A stretch of DNA of 37,018 bases from Alphaproteobacteria bacterium (GTDB lineage Bacteria; Pseudomonadota; Alphaproteobacteria; Geminicoccales; Geminicoccaceae): positions 100,174 through 137,191 of the forward strand of contig JALUAG010000066.1 in assembly GCA_027045875.1 (NCBI GenBank). The letters run 5' to 3'. The notes under the pieces were generated by a model. That model saw only the letters and a list, made by a program, of their open reading frames with translations. It made no database searches and was not told the origin of the DNA. A program made the position numbers and the translations under genes. Below, piece by piece: positions 9,623 through 17,765 of this stretch. The stretch's first letter is position 1. The number at the start of each line of letters is the position of its first letter.

Positions 9623-10300
9623 ATGAGGAAAGGCCACGCAGGCGATACGGTCGATCTGCCGCCGGGGCTGCGCCATCTCCCGGGCCATCTCGACGCGCGC
9701 ACCCGCCGCCTTCTGCTGGCGGAGGTGATGGCGCGCGTCGAACGGGCCGGCTGGTTCCAGCCGGTGATGCCGAAGAGCGGCCGCCCGTTCTCCGTGCGGA
9801 TGTGCAATTTCGGCCGGCTGGGCTGGATCAGCGACGTTCGCGGCTACCGCTACAGCGCCACCCATCCCGACAGCGGCCGCCCCTGGCCCTCGATCCCCGC
9901 CCCGCTGCTGGAGCTCTGGCGGGAGCTCGCCGCCTATCCGCATCCGCCGGAATGCTGTCTCGTCAACCACTACCGCCCGGGAGCCAGGCTCGGCCTCCAT
10001 CAGGACCGCGACGAGGAGGAGCTGGCGGCGCCCATCCTCTCGGTGTCCCTCGGCTGCGCCGCCTGGTTCCGCATCGGCGGCCTGCGGCGCCGCGATCCCG
10101 CCCGCCGGCTGCTCTTGGAGCCCGGCGACGTGCTGATCATGGGCGGCCCCTCCCGCCTGATCTATCACGGCATCGACCGCATCCTGCCGGGCACGGGCGA
10201 GCCGGTTCCCGGCGAGGGCCGGATCAACCTGACCCTGCGCCGGGTGACGCGGCCGGCGCCGGCCCAGAGCTCGCCCCCGAGACGGTGGTCGGTGGAGTAG
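9623..10300 (+). CDS. alkB: AlkB-type Fe(II)/2-oxoglutarate DNA/RNA dealkylase
   Basis: The 225-residue protein has the AlkB double-stranded beta-helix. Iron ligands are H126 and D128 (LGLHQDRDE) and H182 (LIYHGIDRI). The 2-oxoglutarate-binding arginines are R200 and R206 in RINLTLRR. NHYRPGARL precedes the iron site as in E. coli AlkB, and all catalytic residues are at nearly the same positions as there. AlkB removes methyl groups from 1-meA and 3-meC by oxidative demethylation. No clear ribosome binding site is seen before the ATG. The last ~15 codons run antisense over the end of the decayed doxX gene, so the original alkB stop may have been different. Confidence 0.92.
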   Translation: MRKGHAGDTVDLPPGLRHLPGHLDARTRRLLLAEVMARVERAGWFQPVMPKSGRPFSVRMCNFGRLGWISDVRGYRYSATHPDSGRPWPSIPAPLLELWRELAAYPHPPECCLVNHYRPGARLGLHQDRDEEELAAPILSVSLGCAAWFRIGGLRRRDPARRLLLEPGDVLIMGGPSRLIYHGIDRILPGTGEPVPGEGRINLTLRRVTRPAPAQSSPPRRWSVE

Positions 10301-10632
10301 CGCCCGCCGCCCCGGACGAGGACGAACACCAGCGCCGCCAGGGGCCGGGAAAGGAAACCGAGGGCGATGGCGATGCCGCCGAAGAACTCGAGGCTGCCGA
10401 CGACGAACGCCCACCACGGCCTCGGCGTGTAGCCGACGCCCTCGAGGAACTTGGCGGTGCCGGCGAGTCAGCCGCCCAGCGTGCCGGACAGCTTCCGCGT
10501 GCCGTGCGGCGCCTGCGACAGCCCGACGGTGACGCGCACGAGCGCGGCCATGTAGGGATCGAGCGCCCGGTAGAGGCGGCCCGGCGCAAGGACGACGGGC
10601 TGCGGGCGATCCTCGGCGGTCGGGTGCGCCAT
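10265..10632 (-). pseudogene. DoxX-family membrane protein, disrupted by an in-frame TGA and an internal deletion
   Basis: A start at 10632 with a strong AGGGAGGA leader gives MAHPTAEDRPQPVV, then LVRVTVGLSQAPHGTRKL, the DoxX N-terminal hallmark, and stops at a TGA (10470-10468) after 54 codons. In the same frame, reading continues as LAGTAKFLEGVGYTPRPWWA and then GSLEFFGGIAIALGFLSRP, again clear DoxX sequence. It then passes directly from AALVFV to LVRGGGRYSTDHRLGGELW, the usual DoxX C-terminus. About 35-40 residues normally found between these parts, including two membrane segments, are missing. Intact relatives are about 150-170 residues; this remnant would be about 125. Two independent lesions argue for decay rather than one sequencing error. 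The 3' end overlaps alkB on the other strand. Confidence 0.8.
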
Positions 10633-10767
10633 GATCGATCCTCCCTGTCGATTGGCCCGGACGGTTTTCCGTCCCGGCCATGTACAGGTCCCGCGATGCC
10701 GGTAACATGCCGCGACACCGCCACGGATCGTTCGGCGCCCGTCGACAATCTCTCGCCGACCGAAACG

Positions 10768-10792
10768 TAAAGACGGACCCTGGACGGGTCCG
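10768..10792 (-). terminator. possible weak intrinsic terminator downstream of the methyltransferase gene
   Basis: On the minus strand CGGACCC-GTCCA-GGGTCCG forms a 7-bp stem followed by TCTTTACG. It lies about 150 nt after the stop of the methyltransferase gene and before the doxX remnant. The T-tract is interrupted, so the call is tentative. Confidence 0.35.
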
Positions 10793-10914
10793 CCGATCAC
10801 GTGCGAGCTTTGGGCAGGGGTGAGACGATGTGCCGACCAGTCCCCGGACTGCGCCGGTGGAGGAGTATGGACAGGACCAGAGCTATCGGTCGCGAGGCTA
10901 GCGCCGGGGCGGCC

Positions 10915-10944
10915 CGCGATCTGTGGCATTTGCCACAGATCGCG
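10915..10944. repeat. perfect 14-bp inverted repeat with a 2-nt loop
   Basis: The arms CGCGATCTGTGGCA and TGCCACAGATCGCG are perfectly complementary around a central TT. The repeat begins 1-2 nt beyond the stop codon of the minus-strand methyltransferase gene (10946). A transcript would form a very stable hairpin at the 3' end of that mRNA. No T-tract follows on either strand, so a Rho-protected 3' end or a protein-binding palindrome are both possible. Confidence 0.8.
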
Positions 10945-10945
10945 C

Positions 10946-11767
10946 TCACGGCCGCCGGCAGTGGATTTCGAACGCGCCCAGGCGCCGCTCGCCGAGAGCG
11001 GCGGCGGTGTTGGCGATCTTGGCCCGGAAATCGCCGCCCATCACCACCGGGGCCGACGCCCGGGCGGCGGCCTCGGGATCGGCGATGCGGCGCGCGCTCT
11101 CCGCCATGGCGGCGGCCCCCTCCGCGGTGCGATCGATCACCTCCCGCACCTCGAAACCGAGCTCCCGCAGCAGCTCTTCGAGCATGTCCGGCGTCGCCAG
11201 ATGGCTCGTCGCCGGGCTCTCCGCCCAGGGCACCGGATAGTCGGGCTCCCCCGTGAGCCGCACCACGTCGTAGAGGGCGAAGAATCCTCCGGGCTTCACC
11301 ACCCGGAAGGCCTCGCCGTAGAAGCGGCGCTTGTCGGCGACGTTCATGCCGACGTGGATCGTGTAGGCGCCGTCGAAGCTCCCGTCGGGAAAGGACAGAT
11401 CGAGGGCGCTCCCTTCCTCGAACCGCACCCGGTCGCCCATGCCCACGCGCTCCGACAGGGTACGGGCAGCGGCTACGAGCGCCGGGGTGAGGTCGATGCC
11501 GGTGACCCGGCAGCCGTAGGCGAGCGCCAGATAGCGGGCCGCGCCGCCGAGCCCGCTGCCGATGTCGAGGATCTCCATCCCCGGCTGGAGCGGCAGGGAC
11601 CGGGCGAAGCGCTCGGTGGCCGCACGGCCGCCCACGTGCATGTCCTCGACACCGACCAGATCCTCGGGCCGCAGACGGGCGGGATCGCGTCCCTGCGCTT
11701 CCAGAAGGCTCAGCAGCCGTGTCGCCAGATCCTCGCGCGTGTAGTGGGCCGCGACCCGTTCCTCCAT
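10946..11767 (-). CDS. class I SAM-dependent methyltransferase
   Basis: The 273-residue protein has the SAM-binding motif I ILDIGSGLGGAARYLA, the acidic motif II end VTGIDL, and motif FPDGSFDGAYTIHVGMNV. The stretch GGRAATERFARSL just before motif I and the IHVGMNV stretch resemble UbiE- and sarcosine/dimethylglycine-type small-molecule methyltransferases, but the substrate is not fixed by this. The ATG at 11767 was chosen for its AGGGAGGA leader; an upstream in-frame extension overlaps the TRAP permease gene and is not family-like. It is the last gene of a minus-strand run and ends at a strong palindrome. Confidence 0.85.
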   Translation of the reverse strand: MEERVAAHYTREDLATRLLSLLEAQGRDPARLRPEDLVGVEDMHVGGRAATERFARSLPLQPGMEILDIGSGLGGAARYLALAYGCRVTGIDLTPALVAAARTLSERVGMGDRVRFEEGSALDLSFPDGSFDGAYTIHVGMNVADKRRFYGEAFRVVKPGGFFALYDVVRLTGEPDYPVPWAESPATSHLATPDMLEELLRELGFEVREVIDRTAEGAAAMAESARRIADPEAAARASAPVVMGGDFRAKIANTAAALGERRLGAFEIHCRRP

Positions 11768-11840
11768 CGCTCGTCCTCCCTCGCCCGATGATGCCCGGAT
11801 ATAGAGGCGCGGCCGGTGAGAAACGAGCCCCCGCCCCGGG

Positions 11841-13628
11841 TCAGGACGGGCTCGGACCCGCGAGCGGCAGCGCGAGGAGCAGCAGCGCCAGCCCCGCCAC
11901 CAGCCCACCCAGTGCGGGTCGGGCACGGAGCTCGCCGAGCGCCCAGGCGAGGGCCGCGAGCACGAGGCCGATCTTCACGAAGGCGAGCAGCGCCGCCAGC
12001 GGCGCGCCCAGGGGATCGATCAGCGCCGGCTCGACGACGAAGCCCAGGGGAACGAGGTAGAGACCGAGCCCCAGCCGCATGGCGTGCAGGGCGGTGGCGA
12101 ACCAGGGAGCGCCGAGCATGCCCGAGGCGATGAATACGGTGCCGCAGACGGGCGGCGTGATGGTGGAGAGGAGCGCGTACCAGAAGACGAAGAGATGGGC
12201 CATGAGCCCCTCGAGCCCCAGCTGCTGGAGCGCCGGGCCGGCCACCGAGACGGCGATCACGTAGGCGGCGGTGGTCGGCACCTCCATGCCGAGGACGAGG
12301 CAGGCGAGCGCCGTCAGCAGCAACGCCGGCAGCAGGTGCCCGCCGGACAGACCGACGATGACGCTCGTCACCTTCACCCCGAGCCCCGTCAGATTGAGCA
12401 CGCCGATCACCAGCCCGGCGCAGATGATGATGGAGGCGATGGCGGCGATCTGGCGGGCGGCGTCCAGGAGCGCCTTCTCGTACCGGCGCAGCGCGGCGGC
12501 GAGATCGAACCGCAGTTCGCGGTCGGTGAGCAGCAGCGCGAGGGCGAGAAAGACCGCCCAGGCGGCGGCGAGCTGGGCGGTCGTGCCGCGTCCCAGGAGC
12601 AGCCAGAGAAGGAGCCCCAGGGGCAGCAGAAAGAAGGGCACCGTGCGCAGCAGCAGCTCGGTGGAGGGCAGCTCGCGCCGGCTCACCGCCCCGAGATCGT
12701 GGCGCCGGGCGGCGAGGTCGATGCCCACCCAGCAGGCGAGAAAGAACAGCAGCGCCGGCAGCAGCGCGGCGCTCATCACCCGGCTGTAGGGGATCTGCAG
12801 CAGCTCCACCATGACGAAGGCGCCGGCCCCCATGAGCGGTGGCATGATCTGGCCGCCGGTGGAGGCCACCGCCTCCACCGCCGCGGCCAGTGGCGGCGGA
12901 TATCCGAGGCGCTTCATCATCGGCAGGGTCACCGCGCCGGTGGAGGCGACGTTGGCACTGGCGGAGCCCGAAAGCGAACCGAACAGGGCCGAGGCCAGCA
13001 CCGCCACCTTGGCGGCGCCGCCCCGCAGCCTGCCGGCGATGCGCATGGCGAGCGCCATGAAGCCGGTGCCCGCCTCGCCCGCCGAAAGGACCGCCCCGAG
13101 GATGACGAAGATGGCGACGATGTTCACCGAAACGCCGGTGAGCGGTCCCCAGATGCCCGTCTCGGCGATGGTCAGATTGCCGAACAGACTGGCCCAGGGG
13201 ATGCCCGGGTGGCCGAACTCGCCCGGCACGTACTGGCCGAACATGCCGTAGAGGAGCGCCGCCACGGCCACCGTCGGCAGGGCGAGCCGCACCACCCGCC
13301 GCGCCATCTCGAGAACGGCGAGGACGAGCACCACCGCGAGCCCGTACTGGAAGGTGCCGACGAGCATGCCGTACTGCTCGTCCAGCAGGCGGTAGTTCCA
13401 GACGATCCACAGGGCGGCGGCGATGGCGGCGAGGCCCAGCACCCGCCCGAACCACAGCGCCAGGCGGTTGGCGCAGGGCGCCAGCAGCAGCACCCAGGGC
13501 ACCGCCAGAGCCATGTGGATGGGCCGGCTCACGAGGTTCGAAACCAGCCCCTCGAACAGCAGCCAGAGATGGAAACCGACGGTGAGGGCGGCGAGGACGC
13601 GCTCGGCCCAGCGCCGCACCCCCGTCAT
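11841..13628 (-). CDS. TRAP transporter fused permease (4TM/12TM type)
   Basis: The 595-residue protein is almost entirely hydrophobic. An N-terminal small-subunit-like part (about residues 1-110) is followed by the large DctM-like permease. The core contains LFGSLSGSASANVASTGAVT and EAVASTGGQIMPPLMGAGAF, hallmark stretches of TAXI-type TRAP permeases, and MEVPTTAAYVIAVSVAGPAL. It would import an organic acid or similar solute across the inner membrane with ion coupling, fed by the periplasmic binding protein encoded 10 nt upstream. The ATG at 13628 is the natural start. It is somewhat short for this fused class. Confidence 0.92.
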   Translation of the reverse strand: MTGVRRWAERVLAALTVGFHLWLLFEGLVSNLVSRPIHMALAVPWVLLLAPCANRLALWFGRVLGLAAIAAALWIVWNYRLLDEQYGMLVGTFQYGLAVVLVLAVLEMARRVVRLALPTVAVAALLYGMFGQYVPGEFGHPGIPWASLFGNLTIAETGIWGPLTGVSVNIVAIFVILGAVLSAGEAGTGFMALAMRIAGRLRGGAAKVAVLASALFGSLSGSASANVASTGAVTLPMMKRLGYPPPLAAAVEAVASTGGQIMPPLMGAGAFVMVELLQIPYSRVMSAALLPALLFFLACWVGIDLAARRHDLGAVSRRELPSTELLLRTVPFFLLPLGLLLWLLLGRGTTAQLAAAWAVFLALALLLTDRELRFDLAAALRRYEKALLDAARQIAAIASIIICAGLVIGVLNLTGLGVKVTSVIVGLSGGHLLPALLLTALACLVLGMEVPTTAAYVIAVSVAGPALQQLGLEGLMAHLFVFWYALLSTITPPVCGTVFIASGMLGAPWFATALHAMRLGLGLYLVPLGFVVEPALIDPLGAPLAALLAFVKIGLVLAALAWALGELRARPALGGLVAGLALLLLALPLAGPSPS

Positions 13629-13638
13629 GCCGGGCCGC

Positions 13639-14589
13639 CTACTGGAGACTGGCGGGCAGCGCGAAGCCGGCCTCCTCGTAGTAGCGTCTGGCGCCCGGGT
13701 GGAGCGGTGCCGCCAGGGTCGCGAGACCCTCCGCCGTCACCCCCTTCCACCAGGGCGAACCGGCCGCCCGCTGCTCGCGGGTCTCCCAGAAGTAGCGGGT
13801 GAAGAGATAGGCCGCCTCCTCCTCCATCGAGGCCACGGTGTAGGCACCCACCGGCAGCGAGGTGGTGACCACGTCGTAGTCGACGCCGGGATAGGTACCG
13901 GCGGGGATCACGAGGCGGGTGCGGCCGGTCTTCTCCACCTGCGCGTCGGTCATCGAGAGGATGCGCACGGGCACCGAGGCGGCCGCCTCGACGACGTTGG
14001 GCGCCGGCCAGGAGCCGGCGGTGGCGAAGCCGTCGATCTGGCCGTTCTTGAGGGCCGCCACCGCGTTCGAGAGCTCGCTGTCGATCAGCTCCACGCCCTC
14101 GACCCCGAACAGCTCGAGGGTGCGCTTGGCCTCGCGGGCACCGAAGCTGCCCTTGCCGATGAGGAAGGTCTTGCCGGAGAGATCGGCGAAGCTCTCGATG
14201 CCGCGATCGGCCCGCACCACGAAATGCATGGTCAGGCTCGGGATCGGGAACAGCGACCGCAGGTTCTCGAAGGCCGGGTTCTTGGGCGCGAAGGGCTTCT
14301 TGCCGGCCACCGCACGCGTGATCAGCCCGGGCGGGCTCGTGAACACGTAGTTGCCGGTGCGGACCGCCGCCTCCTTGACGTTCTGCACCGAGCCCTGGCT
14401 CTCCTCGACGGTGACGATCACCGCCCCGTCGGAGGCCTTCTTGACCGCCTCCGCCAGTTCCACCGCCATCTGATAGTAGGAGGTGCCGGCCTTGGCCGAT
14501 TTGTAGGTGATCCGGGTCTCGGCCCCGGCCGTCTGGCCGAGGCCCACCGCCACGGCGACGGCCAGCGCGGCCGTCCTGAAGATGCGCAT
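13639..14589 (-). CDS. TAXI-family TRAP transporter solute-binding protein
   Basis: The 316-residue precursor has a signal peptide of about 23 residues (positive N-terminus, Ala/Val-rich core, TAGA before Glu). The mature part begins with RITYKSAKAGTSYYQMAVEL, close to the G-T-x-Y-x-x-A pattern of TAXI binding proteins. Later it has DLSGKTFLIGKGSFGAREAK and the C-terminal HPGARRYYEEAGF. It binds substrate in the periplasm for the fused TRAP permease next door. The ligand cannot be read from sequence; TAXI members bind glutamate-like or other organic acids. A strong GGGAGG stands 8 nt before the ATG. Confidence 0.92.
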   Translation of the reverse strand: MRIFRTAALAVAVAVGLGQTAGAETRITYKSAKAGTSYYQMAVELAEAVKKASDGAVIVTVEESQGSVQNVKEAAVRTGNYVFTSPPGLITRAVAGKKPFAPKNPAFENLRSLFPIPSLTMHFVVRADRGIESFADLSGKTFLIGKGSFGAREAKRTLELFGVEGVELIDSELSNAVAALKNGQIDGFATAGSWPAPNVVEAAASVPVRILSMTDAQVEKTGRTRLVIPAGTYPGVDYDVVTTSLPVGAYTVASMEEEAAYLFTRYFWETREQRAAGSPWWKGVTAEGLATLAAPLHPGARRYYEEAGFALPASLQ

Positions 14590-14673
14590 TGCACGGTCCT
14601 CCCTTGCTCTTTCTGGCTCCCCCCGGGCGGCGCTAGCACAGATCCGGCGTCCCGGCCAGACGGCGGGAGGCGA

Positions 14674-15498
14674 TCAGGAGCTCGCGAGCACCACCAGCTC
14701 GGCCGCGGCGAAGACGTGGCGGGTGGTGCCGCCGAGCACCAGCTCGCGCAGCCGCGAATGGCCGTAGGCGCCCATCACCAGGGTGTCGCAGTCGCGCGCC
14801 GCCGCCCGCGCCAGCAGCAGCGCCCCGATCGGCTGCCCGGCCTCGGCCAGCTTCTCCGCCTCCACCTCGATCCCGTGCCGTCCCAGAAGGGCCACGGCGT
14901 CGTCGGCGCTCTCCAGCGCCTCCTCGCCGGCCGCCAGCAACGTCACCCGATCGGCGTGGGCCAGGAGCGGCAGGGCATCGTGCAGGGCGCGGGTGGCCTG
15001 CCGCGAGCCGTTCCAGGCCACCAGCACGCGGCGCCCCGGATCCGGCTTCCAGCCGACGCGCGGCAGGATCAGCACCGGCACCCCGCCTCCCATGGCCAGA
15101 TGCTCGGCGATGTCCGGCTCCAGGAGGTCGATCCCGCGGAGATCGCTCTGCGGCGCCAGCACCAGATCGGCGAGGCGGGCCTGGCTCACGGCCACCGCGG
15201 CGGCGTCGCCCTCGATCGCCCGCCAGGCGAAATCCGGCGCGAGCTCGGCCATCGCCGCCTCGAAGCGCTGCCGCAGCCGGTCCGCCAGCTCGGCGGCGGC
15301 GGTGCGCTGGGCCTCGATGAGCTCGGGACCGACGTAGGCCGCCGCCTCGCCGTAGCCGAGGGGCACCACCGGCAGCGGCATCACGTGCAGCCCGAGCACA
15401 TGGGCGCCGAAGCGCTGGGCGAGCATGCGGGCGGTGGTCAGCCGCTCGTCGAGCCTCGGATCTTCGGTGACCAGGACGAGGATGGTGCGATAGCTCAT
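14674..15498 (-). CDS. universal stress protein, two UspA domains in tandem
   Basis: The 274-residue protein has two UspA-like alpha/beta domains, about residues 1-145 (starting MSYRTILVLVTED) and 155-274 (starting RRVLVAWNGSRQATRAL). The second ends with MGAYGHSRLRELVLGGTTRHV-type sequence (about residues 241-261), which fits the ATP-binding G-x2-G-x9-G-T pattern. The ATG at 15498 has GGAG 8 nt upstream; a GTG at 15507 is possible. UspA tandem proteins are cytoplasmic stress or energy-status proteins. It lies 84 nt upstream of the TAXI binding protein gene on the same strand; UspA proteins often accompany TRAP transporters and may modulate them. Confidence 0.9.
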   Translation of the reverse strand: MSYRTILVLVTEDPRLDERLTTARMLAQRFGAHVLGLHVMPLPVVPLGYGEAAAYVGPELIEAQRTAAAELADRLRQRFEAAMAELAPDFAWRAIEGDAAAVAVSQARLADLVLAPQSDLRGIDLLEPDIAEHLAMGGGVPVLILPRVGWKPDPGRRVLVAWNGSRQATRALHDALPLLAHADRVTLLAAGEEALESADDAVALLGRHGIEVEAEKLAEAGQPIGALLLARAAARDCDTLVMGAYGHSRLRELVLGGTTRHVFAAAELVVLASS

Positions 15499-15559
15499 GG
15501 CGGGCACTCCGGCTGCAGGCGGAATCCGTCTATGACGGCTCGCGCGGGCGGCGGCAAGT

Positions 15560-16180
15560 TCACGAAGGACGCGGCAGCCGCAGGACGCGCCAGGCGGTGG
15601 CGATGCGGGCGGCGGTGGTGATCCAGCACATCGCCCCGAACAGGAGGGCCAGCAGCGGAAAGCGCGCGGGCATCAGCATGGCGAGGACGAAGAACAGGAT
15701 GGTCTCGGTGCCCTCGGTGAGGCCGCCCAGATAGTAGAGCGACTTCGGCCCCCGCGCGCGGGTCTCGAGCCCGCGCCGGGCGGCCATGACGGCGAAGGCG
15801 AGGAAGGAGGAGCCGGTGCCCATGAAGGCGAACAGCAGGAAGGCCGCCACCAGGGCGTTCGCCGCCGGATCGGCGAGGGCGAAGCCGAACACGAGGCCGG
15901 CGTAGATCAGGAAATCGAGCACGATGTCGAGAAAGCCGCCGAGATCGGTGATGCGGTGCCGCCGCGCGAGGGCGCCGTCGATGCCGTCACCGAGGCGGTT
16001 GATCAGGAACAGCAGCAGCGCGGTGCCGTAGGCCTCGAGGGCCACCGCGCAGATGGCCGCCAGCCCGAAGGCGAAGGCCAGCAGGGTGATCCCGTCGGCG
16101 GTGATCCCCCGGTGGTCGAGCGCCGCTGCCAGACGGTCGAGGTGGGGATCGACGAGCGGGCGCAGGCGGGCGTCGAGCAC
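15560..16180 (-). CDS. CDP-alcohol phosphatidyltransferase family membrane protein
   Basis: The 206-residue protein has about six membrane segments and the CDP-alcohol phosphotransferase motif between residues 65 and 89 (GDGIDGALARRHRITDLGG then FLDIVLD). Metal-binding Asp residues would be D65, D68, D85 and D89. Counting from AR to the next Gly, the spacing is seven residues rather than the canonical eight. It would transfer a phosphatidyl group from CDP-diacylglycerol, or a related alcohol phosphate, at the inner membrane. The start is a GTG at 16180 with GAGG 9 nt upstream, overlapping the end of the leader just past the pssA stop. It is the third lipid gene of a psd-pssA operon. Confidence 0.88.
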   Translation of the reverse strand: MLDARLRPLVDPHLDRLAAALDHRGITADGITLLAFAFGLAAICAVALEAYGTALLLFLINRLGDGIDGALARRHRITDLGGFLDIVLDFLIYAGLVFGFALADPAANALVAAFLLFAFMGTGSSFLAFAVMAARRGLETRARGPKSLYYLGGLTEGTETILFFVLAMLMPARFPLLALLFGAMCWITTAARIATAWRVLRLPRPS

Positions 16181-16191
16181 GACATCCGGCC

Positions 16192-17055
16192 TCAGCCCCG
16201 GGGATGGCGCTGGTCGAGGGGAAGGACGCGTACCGAGGCCGAATCCTCGGGCGCCTCCTCGCGCGGACGCGGTTCCGGCTCCCGCCGCTGCATGCGCTGG
16301 GCGACCATCACGCTCACCGGGATCGAGAGCAGATAGAGGACGCCCATCACCGACAGGGTGGCCCAGGGTTCGGTGACCAGGAACACCACCACCAGCATCG
16401 CCACCACCAGGAGCGGCACGATGTACTGGGGCGCCACGCGGATGCGCTTGATGGAGAAGGTCGGGACCCGGCTCACCATCATCAGCGCCACGAACAGGAA
16501 CATGGCGGCGTTCAGGGTCCAGGCGCGCATCACCGTATCGCCCAGCACGAAGGAGGCGATGAGCGGCAGGAGCGCGAGACCGGCCGCCGCCGGTGCCGGG
16601 ATGCCCGAGAAAAAGTAGAGGGTCCAGCGCGGCTTTTCCGGATCCTCCAGCTCGACGTTGAAGCGGGCGAGCCGCATGGCGCAGCAGGTGGCGAAGAGCA
16701 TCGCCAGCGCCCAGCCGACACCGCGTACCTCATGCAGGCTCCAGAGATAGACGATGATCGCCGGCGCCACGCCGAAGCTCAGGAAGTCGGCCAGGCTGTC
16801 GAGCTGCGCGCCGAGCTTGCTCGTGATGCGCAGCATCCGCGCCGAACGGCCGTCGAGCCCGTCGAACAGGATGGCCACGCCGATCAGCGCCACCGCCAGC
16901 TCGTAGCGGGAATCGAAGGCGTAGCGCATGCCGGTGAGCCCCGCCCCGAGACCGAGGATGGTGAAGAGATTGGGCAGCAGGTGCAGGAGCGGCCGTGCCC
17001 GCAGCCGGCGACGGCGTTCCCGCGCCAGCAGCATCTGTCGACCGGATGGTTTCAC
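16192..17055 (-). CDS. pssA: CDP-diacylglycerol--serine O-phosphatidyltransferase
   Basis: The 287-residue integral membrane protein carries a canonical CDP-alcohol phosphotransferase motif ([16 protein letters not shown] followed by [10 protein letters not shown]), then [15 protein letters not shown], as in type II PssA. It makes phosphatidylserine from CDP-diacylglycerol and serine, the substrate for the psd product encoded just upstream. The start chosen is the GTG at 17055, which overlaps the psd stop as GTGA and has GGAGG 5 nt upstream; an ATG at 17034 is the alternative. The C-terminus has a charged, proline-rich cytoplasmic tail. Coupled psd-pssA is the usual alphaproteobacterial arrangement. 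Confidence 0.94.
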   Translation of the reverse strand: MKPSGRQMLLARERRRRLRARPLLHLLPNLFTILGLGAGLTGMRYAFDSRYELAVALIGVAILFDGLDGRSARMLRITSKLGAQLDSLADFLSFGVAPAIIVYLWSLHEVRGVGWALAMLFATCCAMRLARFNVELEDPEKPRWTLYFFSGIPAPAAAGLALLPLIASFVLGDTVMRAWTLNAAMFLFVALMMVSRVPTFSIKRIRVAPQYIVPLLVVAMLVVVFLVTEPWATLSVMGVLYLLSIPVSVMVAQRMQRREPEPRPREEAPEDSASVRVLPLDQRHPRG

Positions 17056-17765
17056 GACACCCTCCCCTCGCGCGGCACCTGCGGTCCCTCGAGGGAGGCC
17101 AGCACCGTCTCCCCGGCGATCGCCCGCTGTCCGACACAGACGAGCGGCGCGGTCCCCGCCGGCAGGTAGACGTCGCAGCGGCTGCCGAAGCGGATGAGAC
17201 CGATGCGATCGCCCGGCGCGAGCCGCGCCCCCTCCTCGACGAACGCCTTGATGCGGCGGGCGACGAGACCGGCGATCTGCACCAGCCCCACCTCCTTGCC
17301 GCCGTCCGAGAGGATCCGGAAGCTCTGGCGCTCGTTCACCTCGCTGGCCTTGTCGAGGGACGCGTTGAGGAAGCTGCCGGCGTGATAGGCCTTGCGGACG
17401 AGGCGGCCGGGCACCGGCGTGCGGTTCACATGGACGTCGAACACGTTCATGAACACGCTGACGCAGGGAAGCGGCGCATTCCCGAGTTCCAGCTCCGGCG
17501 GCGGCACCCGGCTCGCCACACTCTGCACGACGCCGTCGGCGGGACTGGTCACGAGCCCGGGATCGAGCGGCGTCACCCGCGGCGGATCGCGGAAGAAGAA
17601 GGCGCACCAGGCGGTGGCGAGGAGGCCGAGCCAGAAAAGGGGTTCCCAAAGAAACCCGAGGATCACCGCCACCGCGAAGAACAGCGCCAGGAAGGGCCAG
17701 CCCTCGCGATGGACGGGCACCAGCAGGCGGTCGAACAGGCCGATCGGCGGTCGGACGTTGCTCAC
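17052..17765 (-). CDS. psd: phosphatidylserine decarboxylase proenzyme
   Basis: The 237-residue protein is of the short PSD type. Two hydrophobic helices lie at residues 25-57. The PSD landmarks follow: SPADGVV (D77), [11 protein letters not shown] (H112), and the self-cleavage site RFGSR, where cleavage between G194 and S195 would give the pyruvoyl group on the small alpha chain. It converts phosphatidylserine to phosphatidylethanolamine at the inner membrane. The ATG overlaps the stop of the upstream FkbM methyltransferase gene (ATGA at 17762-17765) and its own stop overlaps the pssA GTG, so the three genes are translationally coupled. Confidence 0.95.
   Translation of the reverse strand: MSNVRPPIGLFDRLLVPVHREGWPFLALFFAVAVILGFLWEPLFWLGLLATAWCAFFFRDPPRVTPLDPGLVTSPADGVVQSVASRVPPPELELGNAPLPCVSVFMNVFDVHVNRTPVPGRLVRKAYHAGSFLNASLDKASEVNERQSFRILSDGGKEVGLVQIAGLVARRIKAFVEEGARLAPGDRIGLIRFGSRCDVYLPAGTAPLVCVGQRAIAGETVLASLEGPQVPREGRVS

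Larger units (their letters stand above)
10633..10945. other. 313-nt gene-free spacer with three inverted repeats
   Basis: No convincing gene lies here; the short open frames lack ribosome binding sites and family similarity. The spacer holds three inverted repeats. One is a 6-bp repeat with a TTTT loop at 10659-10674, in the doxX leader. The second is a 7-bp repeat at 10774-10792, followed on the minus strand by TCTTTACGTTT. The third is the 14-bp palindrome at 10915-10944, listed separately. It separates the doxX remnant from the methyltransferase gene, both on the minus strand. Confidence 0.6.

Noticed and set aside
10468-10470. TGA in the doxX frame as a selenocysteine codon
   Set aside because: DoxX proteins are not known selenoproteins, and a second lesion (internal deletion) indicates decay.
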